Program-made: the position numbers and the translations under genes | Part shown: positions 32,701 through 45,165 of the stretch, piece by piece | Layout of the letters: the number at the start of each line of letters is the position of its first letter | Numbering within the stretch: position 1 is the stretch's first letter | The notes under the pieces: model-generated | What the model saw: the letters and a program-made list of their open reading frames with translations, nothing else | What the model was told of the DNA's origin: nothing | The model's database searches: none | From: Rhynochetos jubatus | Taxonomy: Eukaryota > Chordata > Aves > Eurypygiformes > Rhynochetidae | DNA length: 64,000 nucleotides | Assembly (NCBI GenBank): GCA_027574665.1 | Contig: CM050659.1 | Span: 20,623,001-20,687,000, forward strand | Direction: 5' to 3'

Positions 32701-35479
32701 CTAAGGGGCCCTCAGTAATGAAAAATAGTAATTCTAAGTCTTTTCCACCTGTCTGTTGCCAGGCATTTTAAAATAGAGTTTCAATAGTTTTTCTTTCCCC
32801 ATAAACCTTATTAAAGCAAATCAAGTGTAAGCCAGAAGAACTTGGAGAGTTTCACTAGAGACCCTGCAGTTATCAATTTAAGAATAGGCTTTTCAAACAT
32901 TAGACTTGCTTTTAATGCTGTAAAGCAACCTAGTGTACAAAAAATGTTAATACAAATAGGTATCAAATTAACTGAATAAATACAGCAGTATGTTGTCTGG
33001 TTTATAACAAAAAGCCTCTTATTTTAATAGAGTTTTTTCCCTTTATTTTTGAATCAATAAAGGGTAAAGAAAAAAACTCCTTTTGCATATAAGCAAGAGC
33101 AGGGAAGTCAAAATCTAATTGAAGATATAAAATTTACCAGGTATAGATATTCCTTCATCTACTACAGCCTCCTCTTAACTGTCATTATAGAGGTAAGCTC
33201 ACATTCTCTTGCCAGGAACAACAATGAATCAAGCATTTGCTTCCCATCCCCATTTCTTCAGCTAAAGGGAAAAAAAATCAGCTTCCAGACTCGTGACTCT
33301 TAACACAATAAGGGAAGGATTTTCTGAGAACAGTGATTGCCTGTAGAATTACTGTAGGAATTGATACCGGTATCATGATCTAATGACAGAGCTTTTGTGG
33401 TTGACATAGTGGCAATTTAAATGGTTTACATGCATTGCCTTTTAACACAATAAGATAATCCTTTGCTTTCTATCATCTATAAAACTAGAAAAACTGATTC
33501 TTTTCACCTCAATGCAAGTTTTGTTATATTTAGATCCTTAAACAGTGGCTGTGTTGTTCCCTTCCAGGAGATAATGTTAAATCCTGAAGAGATACAAAGG
33601 TATACAGGACTTTGTAGCAGATATAACTTCTGCAGTAGTGCCTAGAACTAGATAAATGGAGCAGCATTAAGAAGTCTTGGAAATATTCTCAATTGCTTTA
33701 AATTTTTTAAGCACACAGCTTTCTTACTTATGTCTTAAAGTGTGGTAACCTTTCTTGCACTGGATGTTTCACAACTCTAAATAATAATTTCTGGAAGTTT
33801 ATGAATTTGCCACTCTCTGTCATGATCTTGCAGCTTAGAAAATATGGATGCAGAAAGGATTTTATTCCATAGGAATCAGTGATTCACACTAAACAAAGTG
33901 TTGGAATTCAGAGTTCTTACTTTTCAGATCACAAAATATTGCAGAGAGAATTCCAAACACAGATCTCTTCACAGTAGCTATTATCATTTCTGTCTGAAAA
34001 ACTTCTTGGAAGAAAAGAAATCACTTTCTTTGAAGGCTGATAGAAAGAAATCGCATGCAAAACTTCTTATTTTCACATAAAGAGTAATATTTAAATTATA
34101 TGCTTGTCTTTGAGCCTCACACCAAAACTGTGTTAACACTTGCATTCTTCATGGACTAAGAAGATTTTTTTTACTTAGTTAACAATGCTTTTCTGTTAGA
34201 AGTCTTATGTTCCTCCAGCATCACTGCACGGTGAGGTTCTGGCAATGTTATTGGCATTCGATTAGTAAAACTGAATTCTTTTCACTGGTGATATATTAAA
34301 GCAGTTGGATGCACTAACGTTTGTACAACACTACTGCTGGATATTTGCAAGACCCCTTATCTTCATGTTTATCTATAAAAGACTGAATCACTTATTGGGA
34401 CAACTTTATGAGTGGATCCTTTCAGGGTAATCTCTGTGAGAGACAGAGCTCTGGATCTCAGGACAACTGCCAGACAAGGAATAGCTTAGATACACATTGT
34501 ATGTAAGAAAATTTTTACCCAATTTACATTTGTTTGTATTTCTTCGATACAATCAAAGTTACTGCTTTAACATGAGTGACTAGCAGTGCAGCAGCCAGCA
34601 GTAATAATTTGAAATGGGCTGAAGGGAAGCTTTCACATACTGGGTACCAACTGTACTTTTTTGGGGCTCTTGGGGAAGAAACAGCAGTTACGTACTTCTA
34701 TTAGACATCTTCTACTACTATTAGACATGTAGTACTGCTGTAACCTGGTAGGCAAGCCTTATTCATGTGTAAATTATGTGTAAATTAAATTAACACTACC
34801 AAATTTATAACATGCCTCTCATGTTTACCTAGCTATTGTGTCCTACTCTAAATGTGAAGGAAATAGTAGTACAAATCAGAATCTTAGTGTTCTGTTTTTT
34901 TCTGCACAAAGGAAGATGTCACATCACCAGTATGATGTATTTTTTTCAAACATAATAATGCAAAATCAGGAGTGGCTATGGTAATCCCAAGCGTTCAAGA
35001 TTTGGAATATCTGTGGTACGCACTAGATCTTTCAAGCAGCCTAAGCTGAGTGCCTTGTCTCCTGACCAAATCTTGATGGCTGCTGAATTGTATGTAAAAA
35101 TAAATAAAATCCTGTTTTATTAAAAAGATTTGCTGACAGGATTGTAAAATTATCATAAGTGATCAATATATTTAACAAAATAATGCTGTGAAAAATCAGC
35201 AGCAAAATGCAAAACATTGCCTCTCTTCCAGTTTGTTGAGGAATACACTTTCATGAAGGAAGTTGTACAGTATGAGCATCTTTATGGAATCAAATGTTTG
35301 ATTAATTATACGATACATTGTAATTTGGGGAGAGAGTTAAAGAAAATGAGAGCGTGATGAAGGAAAAACTCATCTTTTTTGGCCTCTTCCCATGCACATC
35401 CCAGAGATGTGCTCTTTTTCCCACCTTGACTACGTATCATGTTCCCTGAATGATTTTAGAAGGTATTCTTCCTCGAGTC
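32701..35479. other. Non-coding stretch, no gene seen
   Basis: Unique AT-rich DNA. It holds a 14-bp palindrome at 33362-33375 and a small cluster of direct and inverted repeats at 34681-34786. No exon or element could be supported. Confidence 0.5.
34681..34786. repeat. Local direct and inverted repeats
   Basis: ACAGCAG (34681-34687) pairs with CTGCTGT (34735-34741). Between them CTATTAGACAT occurs twice (34698-34708 and 34718-34728). An 11-bp ATGTGTAAATT tandem follows at 34765-34786. These are small slippage-type repeats without an evident element. Confidence 0.5.
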
Positions 35480-35640
35480 AAGCAGTCTGTCATTAGCACA
35501 AAGTAATCCTTACTATAATGGTCTTTAATTGCCTTTAATTATTTTATATCTGAATTACCGTACACTGCAGGACATTTAAAGCCATAATAATAAAATATCT
35601 TATTACAATGGCTTATTGAAGTACTACTGGGCTTTGACTT
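35480..35640. promoter_or_regulatory. Candidate noncoding element with phased CTTTAATT pair
   Basis: CTTTAATT occurs twice exactly 10 bp apart (35523-35530 and 35533-35540), flanked by CATTAG, TAATCC and, 40 bp on, CCATAATAATAAAA (35582-35595), a HOX/CDX-like AT site. The 10-bp phasing places both homeodomain cores on the same DNA face. No repeat or open frame explains the block. The enhancer reading is inference. Confidence 0.35.
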
Positions 35641-38600
35641 CTGGGAATCATTCTCAAGTCCAACAGTGATTGTAAATCATTCTGATCTCTACCATGTAAG
35701 TCAATGGGGATACTGCATAGGAAACTGAGCTTGTAAACTTTAAAACATTAATTCCTACTAGAACCAAAGGCACTAAATTCCTTCACTCATCCTACTTGGG
35801 TTAGGCTAAAGCTCCAAAAGCAAGGCAAACATCAACTATGGCACAAAAATCAATGCTTTCTTTTCTTCTAAGTATACAGTATTTGTGACCCATAACATTC
35901 CTGAAGCTAGCCTAGTAAGATAATAACTGCTGTATAGTTATTAATGCTGCTATACACATGCCATATCCTGAAATCACCACTTAAAATCCATGTTTTCAAT
36001 CTGTGAAAGTTTTAGGGCAAGGTTATTTCTTGAAAGGCAACGACAAAAGGCAGCTTATCCTCAGCAAGATCTGAGACAGCAAAATGGTCATTACAAAAGC
36101 TATTTAACATGTTAGCTAAAAGCAAGTAAGTTTTTTAAATATGTCAACTGTATTAGCAGCAGAAGGGGATTTTAAAAGTATTCAATCCTAACATCAGTAA
36201 AGCAGCTCAACAAGCTCTGAACAACAATATTTTCAAGGGGACTGTGAGCAATGTGGCAGGAGAACGGCCATCATGCAGACATAGTCTTGCTATACAGTCA
36301 GCACCTTCTCAATATATTCTTAATGCTCCTAGTAGTCCGCTGCACTACCTTCAGCCTGCCTCCCCTCTGTGTCAAAACATCAACATCTAAAATATTCAGG
36401 CAGCAATGCTTCAGCTATACGTGGGTATGCGTGGCCTAGGGTTACCTCGTATCCAGACTCAGAAATGAGAATCATCTTCAAAGGACACGAGGTAATCAAA
36501 ACATGAGATGCAGCTATTATTTATTATGCTAACACATACAGTACCTTGTGTTTCCAAGGTCTGGCTGTGCTGGTCACCATGTAACTGTATACAGGAGGAA
36601 GCTAAAGCCCAAGACTGGGACAACCCCAGTCTAGCTGCAACACAACAGCAGAGATGTGAAAACAGTTCTGATTCGTGTCACATACCTGCCAAATTACATC
36701 AGCCTCCCAATGTTTTGCTTTGTTAAGCCATCGTTAAGGCTTTGAATCCATACAGACTTAAGCAACCCACTCTTACCGGGACAGCAGGACTCAGGACTAG
36801 GCTGCACTATCACATCACAAAGCTAAAGACAGCCCTACTGCTACCCTCACCACCCCACTGCCCCCCTTCCCTTCTGTTTTTTCCACTTAACAAGCTTACA
36901 CATTGCAAGACACACTGAACTTCAAAACGACACATCACATCTACTCGATCTGAGGAAAGTCCAAGCCGTCTCCCATAAGGTAAAAACTTGAAATAAAGTA
37001 CAGCAAAAGCTGGACAGTGTTTGACAGGAATTGCACCGGAAAACAAGTCAGATGTGGAAATCTCAAGACAGACTTAATATCAAGTAACTGACCAGTGGTT
37101 CCAGATCTTCAGATAGTATTTGTAGTGTCACTTCAGAAAATAAATCAATGAAACACTCTGATTTCAAAGTATTTTTATGCATCTTGAAAGAATTTACTAA
37201 ACTGTTGTCTTACTCATCCCTGTGATCATTCTTTTCCTATCTTCAGGTACCACAAAGGCAGATGTCAGACAACAGCAACCCTGCCCACCACAGGCTAGTT
37301 TTACCATCAAATCCTTCATGTCGAGATGTAACACAAGCATTCTGTCAGAACTGTGTCACAAAATGTGCCCTCAGCAAGCCCAATATTTTCATTTTATTAT
37401 ATTTCATTTTGTCTTTCATTCACAGCGGGTATTAAAAATCACTTATGGAGAAGACAAGCAAACATAGACTTTGCTCTTTGGAAGAAGAAATGTTAGTTAA
37501 ATTTGTTGGCATATGTCTACACCAAACCAGCACAGCCAAGACTGATAAATAAGAATTTGATTAGCATTCAAATTATAACTTGTCCATTCCTCTTCATAAT
37601 GACAGCTTGACTGAGATTGTGTTTGTCCATTTCCAGAGATGAATAACTGTGGCATTTAGTAAAGAAGTGAGAAAACCATGCTTGGTTTTTAATTTCCTTT
37701 AATGACTTTCTTGGCCATGGTTATTTGAAGAAGAGTCCAGCCAGCTGCCTTTATTTCCCCTTCTGTTAGATTATGATCTCTCTCAAAACAATACTTGAAA
37801 ATGGCTCATCTGAACAAAATTCAGAGAGTGCTATAGAGCAGCTGACTAGAAAGACAAAAGAAATTATGCCAGTAACACTAAGGTAAATTCCAGGTATGCG
37901 AGCAAAGTACCTTCAGCAGAATGATTTATGCTTAACACCTGGAGAAAATAATTTGTCCTCAATCTTCCTTATAAATAATTTGATTTATTTTCAAACACAT
38001 TATAGAACTAGGCGCTTGTTTTCCTCTTTCCTGAGGCATGATGCATATAGTGTTCTTAGACACATTTTCAGGAACGCATTGCATTATGCATACACAATCC
38101 ACAAGTAAAGATAAGGGAACTGCTTTATGCTGTAACTTAGACACGTACCCTGCATACCTGTACAAGCCTACGTGCGAGCCGCATGTGAACTTGCCTGCTA
38201 TGTGACTATCAGTTCAGAAACGCGGGTGAGAAAGTATGTTTCTTAAAGGTGTGTTGCATATTAACCATTCTGTAATGAACATCATGTTTTGAGAGCACTG
38301 CAGGGAGGTGGTATGCTGTCCATGATGGTTTGCTTATACCATTCTCTCTCTGTTCTTCATCATCCCAATGAAGCAATAATTCCACAAGTACGATTCACTC
38401 ACTTTCCACAGGACATATGGCACAGTTGTTCCCATATTCTTATTCCATCTGCTGAAGAAGTAGGAGGAGGACTACTTTATGAATAGGGAACACTGTCAGG
38501 CAGTAAGACACCAAAAGATGAATTACCAAAGACTGGGTAAGAGAAAAGACAGCATATCTTAGACTGTGTATGCTAAGCAGAATAAAAATCTCCTGTCCCT

Positions 38601-38849
38601 GATTTTGTGAGTCTTTATATGAAATGTTTCAGACAATTTGTTACTTATCACCAAAATCACTAATTGGAGGATATTTCAACCTTGTTCTTCAGTGTCCTTC
38701 TGCTTTTCACAAACTTCCATGATTTATTGGTTTATTTATACAGTATGGATTTTTACTCATCTATGCTACATATTCAAATATCTCATGCTAATAGAACTCA
38801 AGTGTAATTTCTCAAATGCACTTCAAAACTAAGCCATTTAGAGATATTT
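35641..38849. other. Non-coding stretch, no gene seen
   Basis: Unique sequence with short frames only (60-81 codons), none with recognisable domains or splice support. Confidence 0.5.
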
Positions 38850-38990
38850 CACTAGTTTGAGAGTAAGTCAGTGCATCATGCAAATCAGCGCTTATATAAG
38901 CATTAAACTATCCAAAGACCGCGCTTAAATTCATAAGGTAGTGGCCATTAACTGCAATAGTCCTCTTATGCCGTTATATAAAATACCATC
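38850..38990. promoter_or_regulatory. Candidate noncoding element with octamer and retained CpGs
   Basis: A perfect POU octamer ATGCAAAT at 38878-38885 is followed by CAGCGC, then CCGCGC and GCCGTT. These are four or more CpGs within about 100 bp in a region where CpGs are rare. TATATAAGCATTAAAC and CCATTAACTG lie between. CpG retention suggests selection or hypomethylation. No open frame or repeat is seen. Confidence 0.35.
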
Positions 38991-40528
38991 TTGGTAACAA
39001 TTCCAAGATTTAGCAAAATATTTTTGGGTTCCTGGCCACCTGACAATCTTTTCCTACTGAAGTTCTGGGAATGTATCTCTGTGCTGAGTTACAAAAGATT
39101 CTCAGGTATCACAATTAATTGAAATTAAGAACTCCCATGTGGCACCAGATTCATACTGGATTAGAATGAGCAGACAGGTTTCCTAGTCAATGGAGTATTT
39201 GTTTTACATTCATGTAAAATATATTCATAACTAAACAGTTCAAATGATTCAAAAAGCATCTACATTACACAATTTTACCCTTTGTAATGTAAATCAAAAT
39301 ATCCCACCTATTAAAATTACAAAGCCATGAACTGCTGCTATTCTTAAGAAAACACAAACCCTAAATACATATTTTAAAGTAGCAGAGGTTTCTGCTTAGA
39401 CTGAATACTGCCTGATTTTAAGTAAATCCTTACTAGGGGATCCTAGTGTTAGATTATATGCAGTGTGATTGGCGTTAAAGTGCCAACATTCGGTAAAAGT
39501 TCAGAGGCCCATTCATCGTGTGGCTTTGCAATAGGTGGGAAGTATTATATCCAGAAGCAAGCCTTCTTTATGCTTACAGTGCAACCTCATAGAAAGAGTT
39601 CCAGACTGACTTTAATTTAGCTTTATGTAATAAAATTAATTTTACAATCAATAAGTTCTGGAGAATTTGAGGGGCTGAGTAATTTCAAAAGAACTTACTT
39701 CCAGATTTCCTCTTACTATTGAATTTCATATGTCCAAGCGTGCTCCCAGAAACAAACCTGCTTTTACAGCTGTGTGACATTTGAATACATCAGCCTAGAA
39801 TACTTCTTACTGGGATATGTACTGTGTTCACGTGAACTGACCACTGTTTCTTGTTAAACCTTTTTGATATTATTACACCTCATCAGTATTTTCTCTGTTT
39901 CCAAAATCATGACAGAATTGGCTGCAAATTAATATCCTGAATCGTTTCCTGAATTCTCTTTCCTTCTGTGGGGTACAACTAATTTTGCATGTGTTTTGTA
40001 AATGCCTCATACTTATCCCACCAACTGCTGTAACAGCAATAATGGCTTACTGCTACTGGTAAGGTTGAGGCATTTTTCCCCCGTATGAAAGCAGAAGATA
40101 TGAAATATTTGATACTCTATCAGGCTTCCTGGGTATGGCTAGAGATCCCTTGCATAGCTGCACATGCTCTCATGTGACAAAGACTTTTCTACAAACTTAC
40201 AAATCCATAAATGATGAATACATGATGAGAATGTCTTGGTGGTAGATAAAGAGTCATAGTGAGGACATTAACAGCTGTCAACTGTTCCCTTAACTTAGTT
40301 CCCCGAGTTACATTTTCACAATAGGAGGGAAGGGCAGGCTATAACCGTGCACCCCACAGCAGAGGAAATAATAGTCCCTTGCACTCAGGTGAAGTAATGA
40401 CATGAGCTCCCATCACCCTCCTCATGGGGCCGTGCTGGACGTGTTGCACTGTGAGTAGGCATTGTGCCAGCTACTATCCTCTCTGGTCGGTAGCACCCAG
40501 GTTTGGAGACTCCTGCAGCACCTGCTTA
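38991..40528. other. Non-coding stretch, no gene seen
   Basis: AT-rich up to about 40300, then a GC-richer patch (40311-40590) without a recognisable gene or repeat family. Confidence 0.45.
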
Positions 40529-40580
40529 GGTGGAGCTGGAGTTCTAGAAGCTCAGCTCAGCTGTTAAACACAGCTCCACC
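40529..40580. repeat. Perfect 10-bp inverted repeat (potential hairpin)
   Basis: GGTGGAGCTG at 40529-40538 pairs perfectly with CAGCTCCACC at 40571-40580 across a 32-nt loop that itself holds AGCTCAGCTCAGCTG. It lies in the GC-richer patch 40311-40590. It could form an RNA stem-loop if transcribed; nothing shows that it is. Confidence 0.55.
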
Positions 40581-40589
40581 GTTCTCTTA

Positions 40590-42589
40590 GTAGAGATTTG
40601 AGGAGAGGATGCTACTGAACTTTAAATGTGGCTTTTCCTTGAAAAATGTAAAGACGAAAGGTGTTTTCCCTGATATACTAGATGCAATGTATTTACTGCA
40701 GGTGCTTTGCTTATAATCACACTTGGCCCATTCTGATGGAAAATCATTATACTTGATGATTTCTTTTGGCATTTTTGTCCATGCTTCAAAGCAGAGGTGC
40801 AGCAAGACTTAATGACAGTCAAAACGGCGTGCCCTGGACAGACTCAGAAAGCATCAGGTTTTCTTAATTTAAAAAGAAGAATTCTGTAAAACATACAAAC
40901 TTCAAAAAATGATGAGGATGGCTACTTTCAGTGCACGTATTTGCACTAATGTATTTATTTGTATAATGCAACATGTATTCACAGCTACCCTATAATCCTG
41001 ATCTTAATATCACTTGGTTTACAAAACAGATTCTCAGCTGATAAAAATACTGATAGTTGTATTGATTTCCTAGAGCTATGGTTATTTAAACCAGTCCAGA
41101 AACCTAGTTCCACAGATATCAGTGTAAACTCATCTGTGTGAGCCTAAAAGTGCACCAGTGCAAAAAGCCACATGTACCTACCCTCTATTTTTACACATTT
41201 CCTCTTGCCTTGGAGAGCTTAAGAAACAGAAGCAACAGTTTCACATGTCTTATTTTGAAAGAGAACATCAGAGTGAGTCAAGGAAAGACATTATTCTGAT
41301 CCAGATCCTGACACTTCACAACTGCAGAATGTGAAGATGTCCTAGTGTTACTGCTGAGCTGTCTGCACTCACCAGACACATTGAACTGACTTGTCCCCTC
41401 TTTTGCAGATTCAGTTTACCAAGGGGATTCAAAATGAGAGCGAAAGAAAAGGAGAGAGAAGGAAGTGAAGCACAACCTCATACCATCTCTGTCAGTAAGA
41501 TGGGCCAGTAGCTCTAGTATTATTAAAATGTGAATGCAGAGCACCGAGCAACGATGTAGGATTCCAATGTCATCTGATCCAAGATCCAGCATTGTGATAG
41601 CAGTATATCCATGCAGCTCACACACTACATCCCAAATTGAATGTCATGTATATATTACAAGAAAAAAAAAAAATCACTTGCTGAAAACGGTTACCAGGAG
41701 ATAACTTTCAATTTTCTTAAGATTCACTCTTCTTGGCTGTCTTTTTACAAACTCTTGTTAAAAATTTCCTCTGCTTTTGATAAAGATGAATTGTATCTGA
41801 AGCCACTAGCAAATAAAAATATACATATAAATTGCATCAGATTCTCAGAGACATGAGTACACCTTGACATGAATTTATTAGCGATACAGAACTCTGATCA
41901 CACCAGTTACAATTCCATTTTCACCTGCCTAAGGGGGTATTGGCATTAATGATACTGTTTATAAGGACCCCCAGGCTGTAGGTAATCCTTGTCATTCTTG
42001 TTATTTTGACTCTTTGGATCTGATCCTGCTTAATACCAAGAGCTTCTGTGGTGCTATGTCTTCAATTTGCCTGGACTTTGATAGAAAGCAGGGATAGCTG
42101 AATAAGAACTATTTTCTACCCATATTTTTTTAATACATATTAACATTTTTAACCCATAATTTTATTCACTTGCTGGTGTAGTTGACCAAATAAAAGAAAG
42201 CATAATCTGGACATTTCATGATCTCTGAAATGGCTGTATTTGTTAAAAAACCCCACACTTTTCATCCGAGCATTGTAAAGTCCTTTAACAAAAGCCTAAT
42301 CATCCAAATTTCACAACTGGAGAAGCAGCAATAAAAGTAGATTAATTTGCTGTTAAGTACATAGAACAGTTGAGACCAAACACTTTGTTTTGTTCTGCAA
42401 GACCAGAATGACCTTCCCTGTTCTAGAAGTAGACCTCCATCTACTATTTTTGGCACAAAAGATTTCAAATAAGACATACTGGAGAAGCAGTATCCTTCTG
42501 GCACCACTAAAATCTTTATTGTCTTCCTTTATCTTAGGCTAGACAAGCATCAACATTCCTTTTATTTTACTTTCACTTATGATGTATTT
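40590..42589. other. Non-coding stretch, no gene seen
   Basis: Unique DNA with a short A run near 41660-41672. No supported exon or element. Confidence 0.5.
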
Positions 42590-42770
42590 ATTAATTTCTT
42601 GCCCCGGTTCTTAGTTACACTTAAATCTTTACGACTCCCGGTGGTAAGGATGGAATTGCCTAATTACACCACAGTTTATTGGGTTTTATATATAAATATA
42701 ATCCAACTACCTGTATGTTTATTTCCACTGCAATGAGATAATGAATTTCAACATCTGGAAAGTAATTTTC
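42590..42770. promoter_or_regulatory. Candidate noncoding element with homeodomain sites and CpGs
   Basis: CCCCGG, ACGACTCCCGG and GGTGGTAAGG (retained CpGs) are followed by GCCTAATTACACC (TAATTA at 42661-42666) and GTTTATTGGGTTTTATA, a HOX-like AT site, then ATAATGAATT. This mixture of CpG-holding and AT-rich sites is unlike the flanks. The CNE call is inference. Confidence 0.33.
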
Positions 42771-44904
42771 ATTCAGAAATGAGCTCACTGCAGTTGATGA
42801 TCCAGTTCAAAAAAAAGTGTTTGTTGAGGGGTGGGAGAGCCACAACAGAACACATCATTATCTTATTAATGAGAAAGAAACTGAGCAGGTGTTCAATACT
42901 CACTGGCCTTTAAAAGGGAAATGTAATGAACAGCCACCAGGTGTAAAATTCTACTTTGCAGCCCCAAGTTTATCTACCCCAAAAGGTAAAGACAAACTTT
43001 TATTAGAAATCAGTAGTAAACTGATAAGAAGGGAAGGCGGATGAATATTAAATCCTAACTCAAATGGGTTAAAAAGCGTTACCGGATAAAGTCTGAAGGA
43101 TACTAATCATCTGTGTAGATTTTTTAAGTCTGAATGATAGAAAAATAGATATATAACAATCTCCTCTACTTCTTCCAAGAGGAAAACTAAAATGACAGTT
43201 GGGAAACTTATACTAATTATATATCAAGAGTTCAGACACTGCTATCTTTGAAAGAGTCATTAAGGAACAGTTAAGTGAAGTAACCACATTTCTAAATGTC
43301 TTCATCTTTAACTTGATTTGCAAAACATACAGCAGGTGACAAAGAAACTGTGAAGAAGTTTCTGTTTCTGTGCATCTTGCATTTCAGTGCAAAGCTAAAG
43401 GGCAGCAAAGCATGTGAAACCTGAGTAGTGACACATCTGTCCTGATAAGCCCATAACGTAGCATCACAGACCCACCTGCCAGTGGAGCCCTTCGGTGCCA
43501 ACCAGGCCTCAGAAGCAGCCTTGTATGTTAGTAAGGAAAAGACGGGGAGATGACTGCTAGGTTTGCTCCACACGGCAGGGATTGGGGGGGTTTAAGCCTG
43601 TTCATTCTTTGTGAAAGAGATTGTGAAGTCCATCAAGAGAATTAAAAACATTTCTTCTTTACCTTGGCAGGTCACCTCTTCTATTGATTGTAGAAAAGAT
43701 AATCCAGGAACACCAATCTGCTGCATTCCAATTAGAATAAAGCTTTACTTACTTTCACTGCTTTAGAAGAGCTAGACAAGCTTCCCTCACATAACATGCC
43801 TCTTAACGGCACCTCTATCATATGTCTTATGAGCACTTACATCTGGTACTTCCTTTTGCCTACCCGCTCGCTCCCTCTCCAGCTGTGGCTGTCAGGAATT
43901 CACACTTGGAAACAGCAGTGAGTTTAGGGCCGTACACATCCTTGTGTATGCAAGTAATAGTCTAACAGAATAAGCTAGGTAACTTTGCCGGAGTAGGGCA
44001 AGGCAACGGGAAGACTGTCAGGTCCCTGCTGAGGGGATATTTCAAGGATACTATCAGGGAGGAGGATTGTTCTTTTGTTCAGAAAATAAATACAGGATTT
44101 TCTTCATTACATATGAGGCCTCACCTGTCATTCCTTATGCCTTCTAAGGGCTAGAATTTAATTTTAAAGTGAAAGAAAGCCACAAATCCTGTGCAATGAT
44201 TGTAAGATATTAAGACAGTTTGTATACAAAGTGTCTTTGCCTTGGTGCATCTTGAGAGCCAGAGTCCTCAGTTTCCATCTGTCAGAAACAAGGACTGCAT
44301 ATAGGTGCCTGTTTCAGGGGAATTCAGGATTCAGCAGAATTCATCTCAAAAACAGGTGGCATTGTTAGGATATGGGGTTGTTTGCTGATGTGAGAGACCC
44401 ATAACCTAACTAGAGCTCACTAGATTCCTACAGCAATGATCAGGGTCCTCTGGGCTCATATTTGGGATTAGCCTTCCAAAACGGAGTAAAGGAAGAAAAA
44501 AACTAAGTTCAGAGCTTGCACTGGAGCTAGAGTTGTCCAATACCATCAGAAGCATTTTATAGGGTAAGGGGAGTGGCAGTGCCAATGTGCAGCCATAAAA
44601 CATGATATCATTTTGAACGTGTGCCATGTTTGAGTGAAATTGTCACTCTTGCTTCTGCATGTAAAAAGCAGTTTATTTTCTCACGACGAAGCTAACGCTA
44701 ACACCATTGCTCCAAGTAAGAAAGGATTTAACAAAAAAAGGATTAGCAAGTAGTTTTTGTTCTTGAGTTTTCTCTCCGTATTTAATAAAATATGTGCACA
44801 GCACCAGAAATGTCATTTGTCTGTTGTCAATAAAATACAGTAACAAGGCAAACATTAAAAAGGATTAATGATCCAAAAGCATCACAGCTTCACAAGCTAA
44901 TCAT
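42771..44904. other. Non-coding stretch, no gene seen
   Basis: Unique sequence without recognised repeats. Short frames such as 43292-43573 (- strand) have no domain signature. Confidence 0.5.
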
Positions 44905-45165
44905 TTGTGACCAGTATAATGTATTGACCAGTAAAATGCCCCAAGGTTTCATATTCAATCCCATGTTTAATATATTTATTAACAGCAGTGGGGATTAACA
45001 ATGAGGCAGCATTATTTGCAAATAACGGATCCAGTTTGAGGAAAGCGGTGAAGAATTCTGAGGGAATTCTGCCACGTTGGGGTGAATAGGCAACGGACAA
45101 AGACCCGCAAAGGGAACAAAAGGATTTAAACTATTTGCAGTCCTTACAGGTTTGGACCTGGCTGT
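44905..45165 (+). mobile_element. CR1-type LINE ORF2 fragment (reverse transcriptase), old
   Basis: In the + frame starting at 44921 the sequence reads a diverged LTS-x-xPQG (44924-44947) and then NPMFNIFIN (about 44957-44983). This is the LINE RT motif 'VTSGVPQGSVLGP-LFNIFIND'. A TAA follows shortly after. Further on, TTTGCA (about 45017) and an AAAGGATT-to-GCAGTCCTTACAGG stretch (45117-45149) keep the nucleotide order of the CR1 sequence downstream of the RT motif. The copy is truncated at both ends and inactive. Order and motif are clear; the right border is a guess. Confidence 0.7.

Noticed and set aside
33362-33375. 14-bp palindrome TGATACCGGTATCA
   Set aside because: Several palindromes of this length are expected by chance in 64 kb; the central CpG is mildly unusual but not enough.
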